NCBI RefSeq assembly: GCF_001315105.1
Contig: NZ_BAZR01000004.1
Span: forward strand, 221,405 to 285,404
DNA length: 64,000 bases
Source of the DNA: Paenibacillus sp. JCM 10914
GTDB taxonomy: Bacteria > Bacillota > Bacilli > Paenibacillales > Paenibacillaceae
Direction of reading: 5' to 3'
Positions 51,927 to 60,393 of the stretch are shown piece after piece. Below the pieces are notes generated by a model. It ran no database searches. It worked only from the letters and a program-made list of their open reading frames with translations, and was not told the origin of the DNA. The number at the start of each line of letters is the position of its first letter. Positions within the stretch are counted from its first letter, which is position 1. Position numbers and translations under genes: made by a program.

Positions 51927-52868
51927 GTGGCTATTACTCGCAATAAGATTACGGTAGTCGGTGCTGGCTTCACTGGTGCGACAACCGCGTTGATGCTTGC
52001 TCAAAAAGAACTTGGTGATGTCGTGTTGCTGGATATTCCACAGCTTGAGAACCCCACCAAAGGAAAAGCACTGGACATGCTGGAAGCAAGTCCGGTTCAA
52101 GGATTTGACAGCAACATTGTCGGTACATCCAACTATGAGGATGCAGCGAACTCCGATATCGTGATCATTACAGCTGGTGTAGCTCGTAAACCGGGTATGA
52201 GCCGCGATGATCTCGTAAATACCAATGCAGGCATTGTGAAATCCGTGTGTGAGAATGTAAAGACTCACGCACCTAATTCTACGGTCATTATCTTGAGTAA
52301 TCCGGTGGATGCGATGACGTACGTGGCATATCATTCGCTCGGGTTCCCTAAGAACCGTGTCATCGGTCAGTCCGGCGTACTGGATACAGCACGTTATTGT
52401 ACTTTCATCGCACAGGAGCTAAACGTATCCGTTGAAGATGTGCGCGGGTTCGTACTTGGCGGACATGGCGATGACATGGTTCCACTCGTTCGCTACTCCA
52501 GCGTCGGCGGTATTCCGATCGACACGCTGATACCAGCTGAGCGGATTGAAGCCATCGTGCAACGCACACGCGTTGGCGGCGGTGAAATCGTGAACCTGCT
52601 GGGTAACGGCAGTGCATACTATGCACCGGCTGCTTCCCTCGTGCAAATGACGGAAGCGATCCTGAAGGACAAGAAACGGATTATTCCGGTGATCGCTCTT
52701 CTGGAAGGTGAGTATGGTTACGACAACCTGTTCATGGGTGTACCAGCCATTCTTGGCGGCGATGGCATCGAGAAGATATTCCAGCTTGATTTGACAGCGG
52801 AAGAGAAAGCGGCTCTGGACAAATCGGCGGAATCCGTACGGAATGTGATGTCGGTAGTTAAGCTGTAA
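51927..52868 (+). CDS. mdh: Malate dehydrogenase
   Basis: NAD-dependent oxidation of malate to oxaloacetate. 313 aa, lactate-dehydrogenase-like type: [19 protein letters not shown] (Rossmann), [32 protein letters not shown] (substrate Arg), [27 protein letters not shown] and [15 protein letters not shown] (catalytic His). GTG start 9 nt after AGGGAG, 13 bp after icd. Last gene of citZ-icd-mdh, with a terminator 37 bp downstream. Confidence 0.96.
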   Translation: MAITRNKITVVGAGFTGATTALMLAQKELGDVVLLDIPQLENPTKGKALDMLEASPVQGFDSNIVGTSNYEDAANSDIVIITAGVARKPGMSRDDLVNTNAGIVKSVCENVKTHAPNSTVIILSNPVDAMTYVAYHSLGFPKNRVIGQSGVLDTARYCTFIAQELNVSVEDVRGFVLGGHGDDMVPLVRYSSVGGIPIDTLIPAERIEAIVQRTRVGGGEIVNLLGNGSAYYAPAASLVQMTEAILKDKKRIIPVIALLEGEYGYDNLFMGVPAILGGDGIEKIFQLDLTAEEKAALDKSAESVRNVMSVVKL

Positions 52869-52905
52869 CTTGAATCAGGATTCACAAAATCGTCTCAAAA
52901 TTCAG

Positions 52906-52941
52906 TCCCGTCCCGACCATTCGGGGCGGGATTGCTTTTCT
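52906..52941 (+). terminator. citZ-icd-mdh operon terminator
   Basis: TCCCGTCCCGA (52906-52916) and TCGGGGCGGGA (52921-52931) form an 11-bp stem with loop CCAT, then TTGCTTTTCTTT. Confidence 0.85.
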
Positions 52942-53022
52942 TTGGATGATCTGTCCAGTATAATAAAGAGCGATGGCGTATAGGCAAACCATAATTAACT
53001 AACGATTTTGGAGGAATTGATG

Positions 53023-53448
53023 ATGTGGAACGTGACATTTTTTCTGCATATGGTCGGCACGGCGGCACTAGGATTTTATTTAATCCTTCCGTTCATTGTT
53101 GGCGGTATTCAGAAGCTGTCTCTTGGTGCTCAAGAAGGAGCAGTCAATACGATCCGGGTGGCAAACCGGTTTGCACAGTATGGGCTTGTGGTCCAATTGC
53201 TGACAGGTGGATACATGATGACCCTGGGTGACTATAGTCACGTATGGATGGCAATTGTGATGGTCCTGTTGCTCGCTATGTTTGCCATTGGCGGCATCAT
53301 GGGCAAGCCGCTGAAGACAGCGCTTGCAGGTATCCGAGAGAAGCGCGAAGTAAAGGAAGAAACGAGCAAGCTGGGAACATTGAGCGCGGTGCTGTCGCTG
53401 CTGCTGTTGATCATGATTTTCTTCATGGTGTTCAACGATATCATCTAA
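53023..53448 (+). CDS. DUF2269-like four-helix membrane protein
   Basis: About 141 aa, start chosen 8 nt after GGAGG (ATG 53020 is also possible). Four helices: HMVGTAALGFYLILPFIVGG, GLVVQLLTGGYMM, WMAIVMVLLLAMFAIGGIM and AVLSLLLLIMIFFMVF, with a charged stretch REKREVKEETSK before the last. The layout and early His resemble DUF2269 and other haem-oxidase-neighbour membrane proteins. Function unknown. Confidence 0.65.
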   Translation: MWNVTFFLHMVGTAALGFYLILPFIVGGIQKLSLGAQEGAVNTIRVANRFAQYGLVVQLLTGGYMMTLGDYSHVWMAIVMVLLLAMFAIGGIMGKPLKTALAGIREKREVKEETSKLGTLSAVLSLLLLIMIFFMVFNDII

Positions 53449-53456
53449 GAATAGCT

Positions 53457-53508
53457 ACATAAAGAAAGGAGTCATCTCTTCTAAGGGATGGCTCCTTTCT
53501 TTATGTAA
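53457..53508. terminator. Long hairpin terminator after the membrane gene
   Basis: A 22-bp near-perfect stem (53457-53478 with 53485-53506), loop TTCTAA. Works in either direction by its A/T ends. Confidence 0.75.
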
Positions 53509-53648
53509 GAGTTATGCGGAAGTTTGATCACGTTTCATACGGGTAAATAAGGTTACAAAGTACTGTTCTGTTGTATAAGTTGCCCAATTGGACACATCCT
53601 AAGAATGACTAGCGATCGCAGATATTGTCCTGAAAGGAGACTATTCAT

Positions 53649-54515
53649 ATGACATCAAACCAAGAGAAGCAGACGTTGCCGCCTCAGCATCAGGATCATC
53701 GGCCAGGGACGGAATCGGAGATGCATCCAAAGCCGGAATTTGAGAGCAATGAGTATAAAGCCGCCGGTAAACTTCAAGGCAAAGTCGCCCTCATAACTGG
53801 AGGAGACAGCGGTATTGGCCGTGCTGTAGCCGTTCATTATGCGAAGGAAGGTGCGGACGTCTCCATTGTCTACTTGAGCGAGCATCAGGACGCGGAGGAA
53901 ACGAAGCGGCAGGTGGAGCAGGAGGGACATAAGTGTCTGCTCATTGCCGGGGATATCGGCAACGACGCTTTCTGCCGTGATGCAGTGACGGAAACCGTGG
54001 AGAAGCTGGGCAAGCTGGACATCCTCGTCAACAATGCGGCTGAACAGCATACGCAGAAGAAGATTGAAGACATCTCGAAGGAGCAATTGGAACGAACGTT
54101 CAGAACGAATATATTCGGCATGTTCTATCTGACTCAGGCTGCGATGCCGCACCTATCCAAGGGCAGCTCGATCATTAACACCACTTCGATCACGGCTTAC
54201 AGAGGCAGTCCGGAGCTGCTGGATTACTCGTCCACGAAGGGAGCGATTGTTGCTTTTACTCGCTCGCTCTCCATGAATGTCGTAGGGCAAGGAATTCGCG
54301 TGAATGCCGTGGCACCGGGGCCGATCTGGACGCCGCTTATTCCTTCCACGTTCTCCGAAGATCATGTGGCAAATTTCGGGGCGAGCCAGCCTATGAAACG
54401 TCCGGGTCAACCAGAGGAATTAGCACCGGCTTACGTCTATTTGGCCTCGACGGACTCCTCTTATGTAAGCGGTCAGGTGATCCATATTAATGGCGGTGAG
54501 GTTATCAACGGATAA
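53649..54515 (+). CDS. Short-chain dehydrogenase/reductase (YdaD/YhxC-like)
   Basis: 288 aa. Hydrophilic N-terminal extension of ~45 residues rich in Gln/His/Pro (PPQHQDHRPGTESE), then the SDR core: ALITGGDSGIGRAVAVHYAKEGA (NAD(P)-binding), LVNNAAEQH, DYSSTKGA (catalytic Tyr-x-x-x-Lys), NAVAPGPIWTPLIP and the C-terminal SYVSGQVIHINGGEV. The extended N-terminus is that of the YdaD/YhdF/YhxC group, linked to general stress in Bacillus. Substrate unknown. GAAAGGAGA precedes the ATG. Confidence 0.87.
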   Translation: MTSNQEKQTLPPQHQDHRPGTESEMHPKPEFESNEYKAAGKLQGKVALITGGDSGIGRAVAVHYAKEGADVSIVYLSEHQDAEETKRQVEQEGHKCLLIAGDIGNDAFCRDAVTETVEKLGKLDILVNNAAEQHTQKKIEDISKEQLERTFRTNIFGMFYLTQAAMPHLSKGSSIINTTSITAYRGSPELLDYSSTKGAIVAFTRSLSMNVVGQGIRVNAVAPGPIWTPLIPSTFSEDHVANFGASQPMKRPGQPEELAPAYVYLASTDSSYVSGQVIHINGGEVING

Positions 54516-54529
54516 GTAGGATGACTAGT

Positions 54530-54565
54530 GTAAACAGCGTAAACAGCGTAAACAGCGTAAACAGC
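54530..54565 (+). repeat. Four tandem copies of a 9-bp unit
   Basis: GTAAACAGC is repeated four times without change (54530-54538, 54539-54547, 54548-54556, 54557-54565). The last copy is the base of the left arm of the following terminator, so the array seems to have grown by slippage from that stem. Confidence 0.9.
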
Positions 54566-54603
54566 GGATATTCCGGGCAAGCACCGGGATATCCGCTGTT
54601 TTG
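54559..54603 (+). terminator. Terminator after the short-chain dehydrogenase gene
   Basis: Left arm 54559-54576 and right arm 54584-54601 pair over about 18 bp with one G-U, followed by TTTTG. The preceding repeat copies offer alternative pairing for the stem base only. Confidence 0.8.
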
Positions 54604-54619
54604 TTCTCATTTGTTACAC

Positions 54620-54775
54620 TTAGATACTTCTAAATCCCGAACGCAGAATACCTGTATTCCGGATACGTCTAATTTCTGTGAGCGTTAGGCGCCGATTGGA
54701 GCTTATGATGGATTCCGAAGCGGCGACCTCTGTAGTGCTCGTCTCGGAACAAGGCGAGATCTGTGCTTTTAACAT
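54620..54775 (-). CDS. Possible 51-aa small protein
   Basis: In a 385-bp gap, the minus strand has AAAGGAGAGG 6 nt before an ATG at 54775, opening 51 codons to TAA at 54620. Product: MLKAQISPCSETSTTEV, a Ser-rich middle, and a basic end RRLTLTEIRRIRNTGIL. Upstream on that strand is TATTTTAAT, a weak -10. No family recognised. The strong ribosome binding site is the main support. It may be chance. Confidence 0.4.
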   Translation of the reverse strand: MLKAQISPCSETSTTEVAASESIISSNRRLTLTEIRRIRNTGILRSGFRSI

Positions 54776-54987
54776 CTTATCCTCTCCTTTCTCTATTAAA
54801 ATATGCGAGACTCATAGAGATGGAATGGATGGTATGACCTGAATCAAGCACACAATTTACAACCCGTTTTTAAGTAACCCCTTTCATGTCCTTCATGTTG
54901 TGATATGATAGGAATAATGGTCAGTTTATAATGATTCTTGTTTACTATCATGCGTGGCTTATGTGAGAGAGGAGTTTATCAACCGTT

Positions 54988-56532
54988 ATGAAGTTATTTG
55001 AAGAGAGTATGTATCGATTGATCGTGGAAACCTCCACTAATCTGCCTGGAGACGTGCGCAGGGCGGTTAACCGCGGCCGTGCGTCCGAGGATGCGGCAAC
55101 ACGCGCAGGGCTTGCTCTAGCAACGATTGCGCAGAATATTGAAATGGCTGAACAAGAGGTTTCGCCGATCTGTCAGGATACCGGCATGCCGACCTTTATC
55201 GTACATACGCCTGTAGGCGCCAATCATATTGAGATGAAAAAAGCGATATACGCGGCGGTCGTCCGTGCAACGAAAGAGGGCAAACTTCGCCCCAACTCTG
55301 TCGACTCCTTAACCGGTGCCAACAGCGGCGATAACTTGGGTCCGGGGACGCCTGTGGTTCATTTTGAGCAGTGGGAGCAGGAGCAGGTCGACGTACGTCT
55401 TATTCTCAAGGGCGGCGGTTGTGAGAACAAGAACATTCAATACAGTCTCCCGGCGGAGCTCGAGGGTGTAGGCAAAGCAGGACGTGATCTGGACGGCATC
55501 CGCAAATGTATCATGCATGCGGTATATCAGGCTCAGGGTCAAGGCTGCAGCGCAGGATTTATTGGCGTTGGCATCGGCGGGGACCGGACGAGTGGTTATG
55601 AGCTTGCGAAGCATCAACTGTTCCGCCACGTCGAAGATGTGAATCCGGTAGAGGATCTGGCGAAGCTTGAGGATTATGTGTTGGAGAATGCCAACAAGCT
55701 AGGCATCGGCACGATGGGCTTCGGCGGTGAAGTGACGCTGCTCGGCTGCAAGATCGGCGTGATGAACCGTCTGCCGGCCAGCTTCTTTGTGTCGGTTGCC
55801 TATAATTGCTGGGCCTTCCGTCGTCAAGGAGTTCTGATCGAGCCGTCTTCCGGCGAGATTAAGGATTGGCTCTACGAATCCGGAAGCGAGGTGCAGATGA
55901 GTGCCGAGACGGCAGCTTCGGCAGCCGCATCGTCCGAGTCGGCCCCGGCGGGACGGGAGATTGTGCTGCAGACTCCGATTAGCGAAGAGCAGATTCGCAG
56001 CCTTCGCGTTGGAGACGTTGTCGTGATTCGTGGAGAGATGCATACCGGACGCGATGCGTTGCATAAATATCTGATGGATCACGATGCGCCGATTGATCTG
56101 GATGGTGCCGTTATCTATCATTGCGGGCCGGTGATGCTGAAAGATGAAGCGGGCTGGCACGTCAAAGCGGCCGGGCCGACCACCAGTATTCGCGAGGAGC
56201 CATACCAAGGCGATATTCTGAAGAAATTCGGCATTCGCGCGGTGATTGGCAAAGGCGGTATGGGACCCAAAACGCTGGCAGCTCTACAGGAACATGGCGG
56301 CGTGTATCTGAATGCCATCGGCGGGGCGGCGCAGTATTATGCGGAATGCATCAAGAATGTAAACGGCGTGGATTTCATGGAGTTTGGTATCCCGGAGGCT
56401 ATGTGGCATCTGGAAGTAGACGGCTTTGCCGCGATCGTGACCATGGATTCCCACGGAAACAGTCTTCACGCGGACGTAAGCAAGGACTCGGCTGCAAAGC
56501 TGGCGATGTTCAGAGAGCCGGTATTCAAATAA
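54988..56532 (+). CDS. Class I fumarate hydratase, single-chain [4Fe-4S] type
   Basis: Hydrates fumarate to malate in the TCA cycle, next to mdh here. 514 aa. Alpha domain (residues ~1-290) with cluster cysteines in SPICQDTGMP, KGGGCENKN and GQGCSAGFIG. An Ala/Ser-rich linker (ETAASAAASSES, ~310-325). Then the beta domain with SLRVGDVVVIRGEMHTGRD, GPVMLKDEAGW, GPTTSIREEPYQ and GKGGMGPKTLAAL. Both domains in one chain, as in E. coli FumA. Its cluster would be supplied by Suf. Usual Bacillus fumarase (CitG) is class II, so this is a different type. Confidence 0.9.
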   Translation: MKLFEESMYRLIVETSTNLPGDVRRAVNRGRASEDAATRAGLALATIAQNIEMAEQEVSPICQDTGMPTFIVHTPVGANHIEMKKAIYAAVVRATKEGKLRPNSVDSLTGANSGDNLGPGTPVVHFEQWEQEQVDVRLILKGGGCENKNIQYSLPAELEGVGKAGRDLDGIRKCIMHAVYQAQGQGCSAGFIGVGIGGDRTSGYELAKHQLFRHVEDVNPVEDLAKLEDYVLENANKLGIGTMGFGGEVTLLGCKIGVMNRLPASFFVSVAYNCWAFRRQGVLIEPSSGEIKDWLYESGSEVQMSAETAASAAASSESAPAGREIVLQTPISEEQIRSLRVGDVVVIRGEMHTGRDALHKYLMDHDAPIDLDGAVIYHCGPVMLKDEAGWHVKAAGPTTSIREEPYQGDILKKFGIRAVIGKGGMGPKTLAALQEHGGVYLNAIGGAAQYYAECIKNVNGVDFMEFGIPEAMWHLEVDGFAAIVTMDSHGNSLHADVSKDSAAKLAMFREPVFK

Positions 56533-56546
56533 ACAAGAAATACTTA

Positions 56547-56581
56547 AGCATCGATTGGCGCAACGCCAATCGATGCTTTTT
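56547..56581 (+). terminator. Terminator after fumarase
   Basis: AGCATCGATTGGCG and CGCCAATCGATGCT form a perfect 14-bp stem with loop CAA, followed by TTTTT. Confidence 0.92.
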
Positions 56582-56671
56582 GCGCTTCAAGAAGATTTCT
56601 CGTTGCGGATCGCCGCTTGAAGGGTTTATGATGGGATTCATATACGTCGCAGCGATCACAGGAGGAACGAA

Positions 56672-57643
56672 GTGCGAAGTTTCGGATTGGCATTTGCATC
56701 GTGGTTTGAAAAATATACGTTTCTACTGATTCCCGGTTCGCTTGTACTCGGTTGGCTGTTATCCGATTATCTTCTGGATTATGTGGAGTGGATTCCGTAC
56801 CTGTTCGGCTATATTACGCTGATTATGGCGCTTGGCTGCGGTGTACGGCACCTGTTCGGTGTTCTTAAGCGCCCTTATGTTGTCATCCTCACCTTGTTGC
56901 TGGCACATGCGGCAGCACCTTTACTTGCCTATGGGCTCGGTGTGACTGTGTTTGGTCCGGGATCCGATTATACGATCGGGTTGCTGTTGTTCGCGATCAT
57001 CCCCCTTGGCATCTCTTCGGTGATGTGGGTGGGAAGTTCCGGAGGCAGCATTCCATTTATTCTGGCCGTCGTTGTGCTGGATACGATCCTGAGTCCGATT
57101 GTTGTGCCTGCTCTTATGGGAATGTTCATCGGTGATGCATCGGTTACCTGGAATTCAGGCGAATTGATTCTCGATTTGCTGACCATGGTCGTATTGCCTA
57201 CCTTGATCGGGGTGATGCTGTATGAGATATCCAAGGGACGGGTAAAGACATGGTCGGCTCCGGTTACGCAGCCCATATCCAAGCTGTTCTTCATGCTGGT
57301 CGTCATGCTGAATGCCGCGGCCATCGCGCCGCATGCAGCGGGTGTAGGACGTGAGATGCTGGTCGTAGTTCCGGTCGTTATTACCTTGATCGTGATCTGT
57401 TATGTTCTTGGTTATTTCGGTTCGTATGCTATGCTAAAGCCGACAAAGGAATTACAAATCACCTTGACCTATGCGTCAGGGATGAGGAATATATCACTTG
57501 GTATGGTTCTGGCCACTTCCTATTTTTCTCCTCAGGCCTCGATCCCGGTCGTGCTGGGCATTATGTTTCAGCAGCCGGCCGCAACGATCATCCATGCGCT
57601 GTTTCACCGTAGACGAACCCAGGCGCTCATGCATACGGAATAA
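56672..57643 (+). CDS. Bile acid:sodium symporter (BASS)-family transporter
   Basis: 323 aa with nine or ten helices: LIPGSLVLGWLLS, YLFGYITLIMALGCG, LLLFAIIPLGISSVMWVGSSGGS (the substrate-binding crossing with Gly/Ser), IPFILAVVVLDTILSPIVVPALMG, and C-terminal ASGMRNISLGMVLATSYF with the second crossover GMRN. Many members take up organic anions such as pantoate, pyruvate or 2-oxo acids. The substrate is not known. GTG start 5 nt after GGAGGA. Confidence 0.8.
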   Translation: MRSFGLAFASWFEKYTFLLIPGSLVLGWLLSDYLLDYVEWIPYLFGYITLIMALGCGVRHLFGVLKRPYVVILTLLLAHAAAPLLAYGLGVTVFGPGSDYTIGLLLFAIIPLGISSVMWVGSSGGSIPFILAVVVLDTILSPIVVPALMGMFIGDASVTWNSGELILDLLTMVVLPTLIGVMLYEISKGRVKTWSAPVTQPISKLFFMLVVMLNAAAIAPHAAGVGREMLVVVPVVITLIVICYVLGYFGSYAMLKPTKELQITLTYASGMRNISLGMVLATSYFSPQASIPVVLGIMFQQPAATIIHALFHRRRTQALMHTE

Positions 57644-57667
57644 TCATTCTAGAAAGAGGAGTGGACC

Positions 57668-59473
57668 ATGAAGCAGTATCGCAATCGTTTGACGATGATT
57701 ATGCTGACCTTGATCGGGCTGTCCATGTTGGCTGCCGGTGTGGCGATGGTAACGGTATTTAAGCAATCCCATATAAAACTGTTGGAGGATAACATGGTCC
57801 GGGAAATCCGGCTCTTGCAAACGTTGATGGATTTTCCAGACACCCAGGGTGAAGACGCGGTGTCGTATTATACTGACAGAGCCATTCAGCTAGAGCAGCT
57901 ATCCGATGCTAGAGTCACTTTTATATTAAAAGATGGAGCCGTTATCGGAGATTCGGAAGGGGATCCACTGACGATGGACAACCATGCCTATCGCGAGGAG
58001 ATGGTGGAAGCAAGGACCGAAGGTTCCGGAAGTACCATTCGTCGAAGCGATACCCTGTCACAGGACATGCTGTATGTTGCACTACCCGTTCAGTCCGGGA
58101 ATGAATTTGATGGGTATGTGCGCCTATCCGTTAGTCTGAAAGAGGTGGATGAAGGGGTCAGGCAAGGTTGGACCGTGATGGGAATCGGGCTGCTCGTTCT
58201 CTTTCTGATTGCGGCCGTTGTCAGCTATCGCGTGGCGAAGGGACTGACCTCGCCTCTGGAGAAAATAACCCGGGTGGCGAGGCGCATTTCGCGTCTTGAA
58301 TATGATGCCAGGGTGAACATCCACAGGAAAGATGAAATCGGACAGTTGGCCGAGGCCATCAACGGCATGGCCGACAGCCTGCAGACCCAGTTAAGAACGA
58401 TACGCGACAATGAGAACCTGCTGCAGAGCGTATTGAATAATATGACAGGCGGCATTGTCATGGTGCACCATTCGGGGCATATTATTCTGGTGAACCGTGC
58501 AGCCGAGAAGATGCTCGGAATTGACGCCGAAGTGGTGATTGGCAAATCGTTTCGCGAGTTGAAGCAGCATTATGAGATCATGAAACTTATGGAAGAAGGA
58601 CTTGCGAACAAGGAAGGCTTCCATGAGGAGCGGAATATCTACTATCCGGTGGAGTCGGTCGTTCAATTGGACGGCGTGGCCATGGTGCAGGAGGATGACG
58701 CTTATCGGGGGATGTTATTCCTCTTGCAGGATGTGAGCGACATCCGCAGATTGGAGCGCATGCGCAGTGAATTCGTAGCGAACGTATCGCATGAACTGAA
58801 GACGCCACTGGCCGCTGTGAAGGGGTTCGCTGAGACGCTGCTGGGCGGAGGGGTGACGGATGAGAAGACCTCCCGCTCGTTCTTGCAGATCATATATGAT
58901 GAATCCGAGCGCCTTAACCGCTTGATCGGCGACATCCTGGAATTGTCCAAGATTGAATCCAAACGAATTCAAATGGATTATTCGCCGATTCATTTGACGA
59001 CTTTCTTCGAGACCATATCCGAAATGATGCGCACCGTTGCTGAGAAGAAGCGTATCAGCCTGGAACTGGTTGTTCCCGAGGAGTTGTTCATGGAAGGTGA
59101 CGAGGACAAGCTGCGTCAGATCTTTATGAATTTGATTTCCAACGCCATCAACTATACGCAGGAAGGCGGACGCGTCAAATTAACGGTACGGGAAAAACAT
59201 GACGTTCAAGGTGAAGAGCTGGTTGAGTTTGTGATCAACGATTCCGGAATTGGCATTCCGAAGAAGGATCTGCCGCGGATATTCGAACGCTTCTATCGGG
59301 TGGACAAAGCACGTTCGCGCGGGTCAGGCGGTACTGGTCTTGGCCTTTCCATCGTCAAGCACCTCGTGGATCTGCACCATGGCAGCATCAAAGTCCAAAG
59401 TGAGCTTGGCATCGGCAGTTCCTTCACGATTGAGCTTCCGATCCTGCAGGAGTCAGAGGATCCGGGAACATAA
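57668..59473 (+). CDS. phoR: Sensor histidine kinase PhoR
   Basis: Senses phosphate limitation and phosphorylates PhoP. 601 aa: helix 1 (~8-28), an extracytoplasmic domain (~30-160), helix 2 (~165-185), HAMP (~186-240, SRLEYDARVNIHRKDEIGQLAEA), PAS (~250-350, ILVNRAAEKMLGIDAE), HisKA with FVANVSHELKTPLAAVKG (phospho-His), and HATPase with NLISNAINYTQEGG, DSGIGIPKKDLPRIFERFYR and GGTGLGLSIVKHLVDLHHG. The layout matches PhoR/WalK kinases. The neighbouring pst genes favour PhoR. It precedes phoP, the reverse of B. subtilis. Confidence 0.82.
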   Translation: MKQYRNRLTMIMLTLIGLSMLAAGVAMVTVFKQSHIKLLEDNMVREIRLLQTLMDFPDTQGEDAVSYYTDRAIQLEQLSDARVTFILKDGAVIGDSEGDPLTMDNHAYREEMVEARTEGSGSTIRRSDTLSQDMLYVALPVQSGNEFDGYVRLSVSLKEVDEGVRQGWTVMGIGLLVLFLIAAVVSYRVAKGLTSPLEKITRVARRISRLEYDARVNIHRKDEIGQLAEAINGMADSLQTQLRTIRDNENLLQSVLNNMTGGIVMVHHSGHIILVNRAAEKMLGIDAEVVIGKSFRELKQHYEIMKLMEEGLANKEGFHEERNIYYPVESVVQLDGVAMVQEDDAYRGMLFLLQDVSDIRRLERMRSEFVANVSHELKTPLAAVKGFAETLLGGGVTDEKTSRSFLQIIYDESERLNRLIGDILELSKIESKRIQMDYSPIHLTTFFETISEMMRTVAEKKRISLELVVPEELFMEGDEDKLRQIFMNLISNAINYTQEGGRVKLTVREKHDVQGEELVEFVINDSGIGIPKKDLPRIFERFYRVDKARSRGSGGTGLGLSIVKHLVDLHHGSIKVQSELGIGSSFTIELPILQESEDPGT

Positions 59474-59548
59474 GATTTAACACAGGGATAACATTTCGTT
59501 GATATACTTGGTGAGGACAATCTAATTTGATATAAGGCGGGGGTAGCA

Positions 59549-60277
59549 TTGACTCAACGTTTGCTTGTTATTGAAGATGAGCCGACACTTTCACGGCTTC
59601 TGTCTTACAATTTGACCCAAGAGGGCTTCCAGGTTGATGTGGAGGAACATGGAACAGCAGGTTATGAGAAGGCATCCCATGAGGAATATGATCTGATTCT
59701 GCTGGATGTCATGTTGCCAGGGATGAACGGGTTTCAGATTTTGGAGAAACTAAGAACCAAGGGCTTAACCACCCCTATTATCATTCTGACCGCCAAGAAT
59801 GCAGAGGAAGAGGTCGTACAGGGCCTCAAGATGGGGGCGGATGATTATATCACCAAACCATTCGGAGTCTCTGAACTGCTGGCCCGTGTATCGGCGGTCA
59901 TGCGGCGGGTTTCTGGTCATGGAGAGGAAGTGAAGGGCCCGGAAGATCGCGGAAATGTCATCTCGCTGGGTGCGCTTGAGATTTTTCCGGAGAAATACGA
60001 GGTGCGTCTTGGCGCGCAGAACATAAACCTGAGGCCTAAGGAATTCGAAGTGCTGTTATATTTGGCTAAGAAACCAGGAGTCGTGTTAACTCGGGACGAT
60101 CTGATGAACGTAGTCTGGGGATTTGATTATATCGGTGGACAACGAACGGTGGATGTCCATGTCAGTTCCCTCCGCAAAAAGCTTGAGCTCGATCCGGAAT
60201 CCGTGCACATCGATTCCATACGCGGTGTTGGTTATAAGTTAGTCGTTAATCCTAATAAAGGCTCCCATCATTCCTAG
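59549..60277 (+). CDS. phoP: Phosphate-regulon response regulator PhoP
   Basis: 242 aa, OmpR/PhoB family. Receiver domain with VIEDEPTL (acidic pocket), LILLDVMLPGMNG (phosphorylated Asp), ILTAKNAEEE and DDYITKPF (Lys). C-terminal winged helix with LRPKEFEVLLYLAKKPGVVLTRDDLMNVVWGFDY and VDVHVSSLRKKLE. TTG start follows AGGCGGGGG. 75 bp after phoR. Binds direct repeats such as those at 60304 and 61513, inferred from B. subtilis PhoP. Confidence 0.86.
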   Translation: MTQRLLVIEDEPTLSRLLSYNLTQEGFQVDVEEHGTAGYEKASHEEYDLILLDVMLPGMNGFQILEKLRTKGLTTPIIILTAKNAEEEVVQGLKMGADDYITKPFGVSELLARVSAVMRRVSGHGEEVKGPEDRGNVISLGALEIFPEKYEVRLGAQNINLRPKEFEVLLYLAKKPGVVLTRDDLMNVVWGFDYIGGQRTVDVHVSSLRKKLELDPESVHIDSIRGVGYKLVVNPNKGSHHS

Positions 60278-60300
60278 ACGATGATGAGGGGTCTTTATTT
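60254..60300 (+). terminator. Terminator at the phoP 3' end
   Basis: AATAAAG...CCCATCAT and ATGATGAGGGG...CTTTATT form a long stem starting inside the last phoP codons, then TTT. Confidence 0.65.
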
Positions 60301-60303
60301 GCG

Positions 60304-60320
60304 TTTACGCTCCGTTAACA
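60304..60320 (+). promoter_or_regulatory. Candidate PhoP box before the signalling gene
   Basis: TTTACG, five bases, TTAACA: two copies of the TTAACA-type repeat with 11-bp period, 74 bp upstream of the ATG at 60394. A third copy (AGTGTA at 60326) is weak. Confidence 0.5.
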
Positions 60321-60393
60321 CTTCAAGTGTACTCCTCTAATATTGGTTCGATAAGATGCGTCTTGAGAACTAGATTCGTAGGAGGGAAGACAC

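Noticed and set aside
50642..51973. 443-codon minus-strand frame across icd
   Set aside because: Antisense shadow produced by icd codon bias; no recognisable domain or ribosome binding site.
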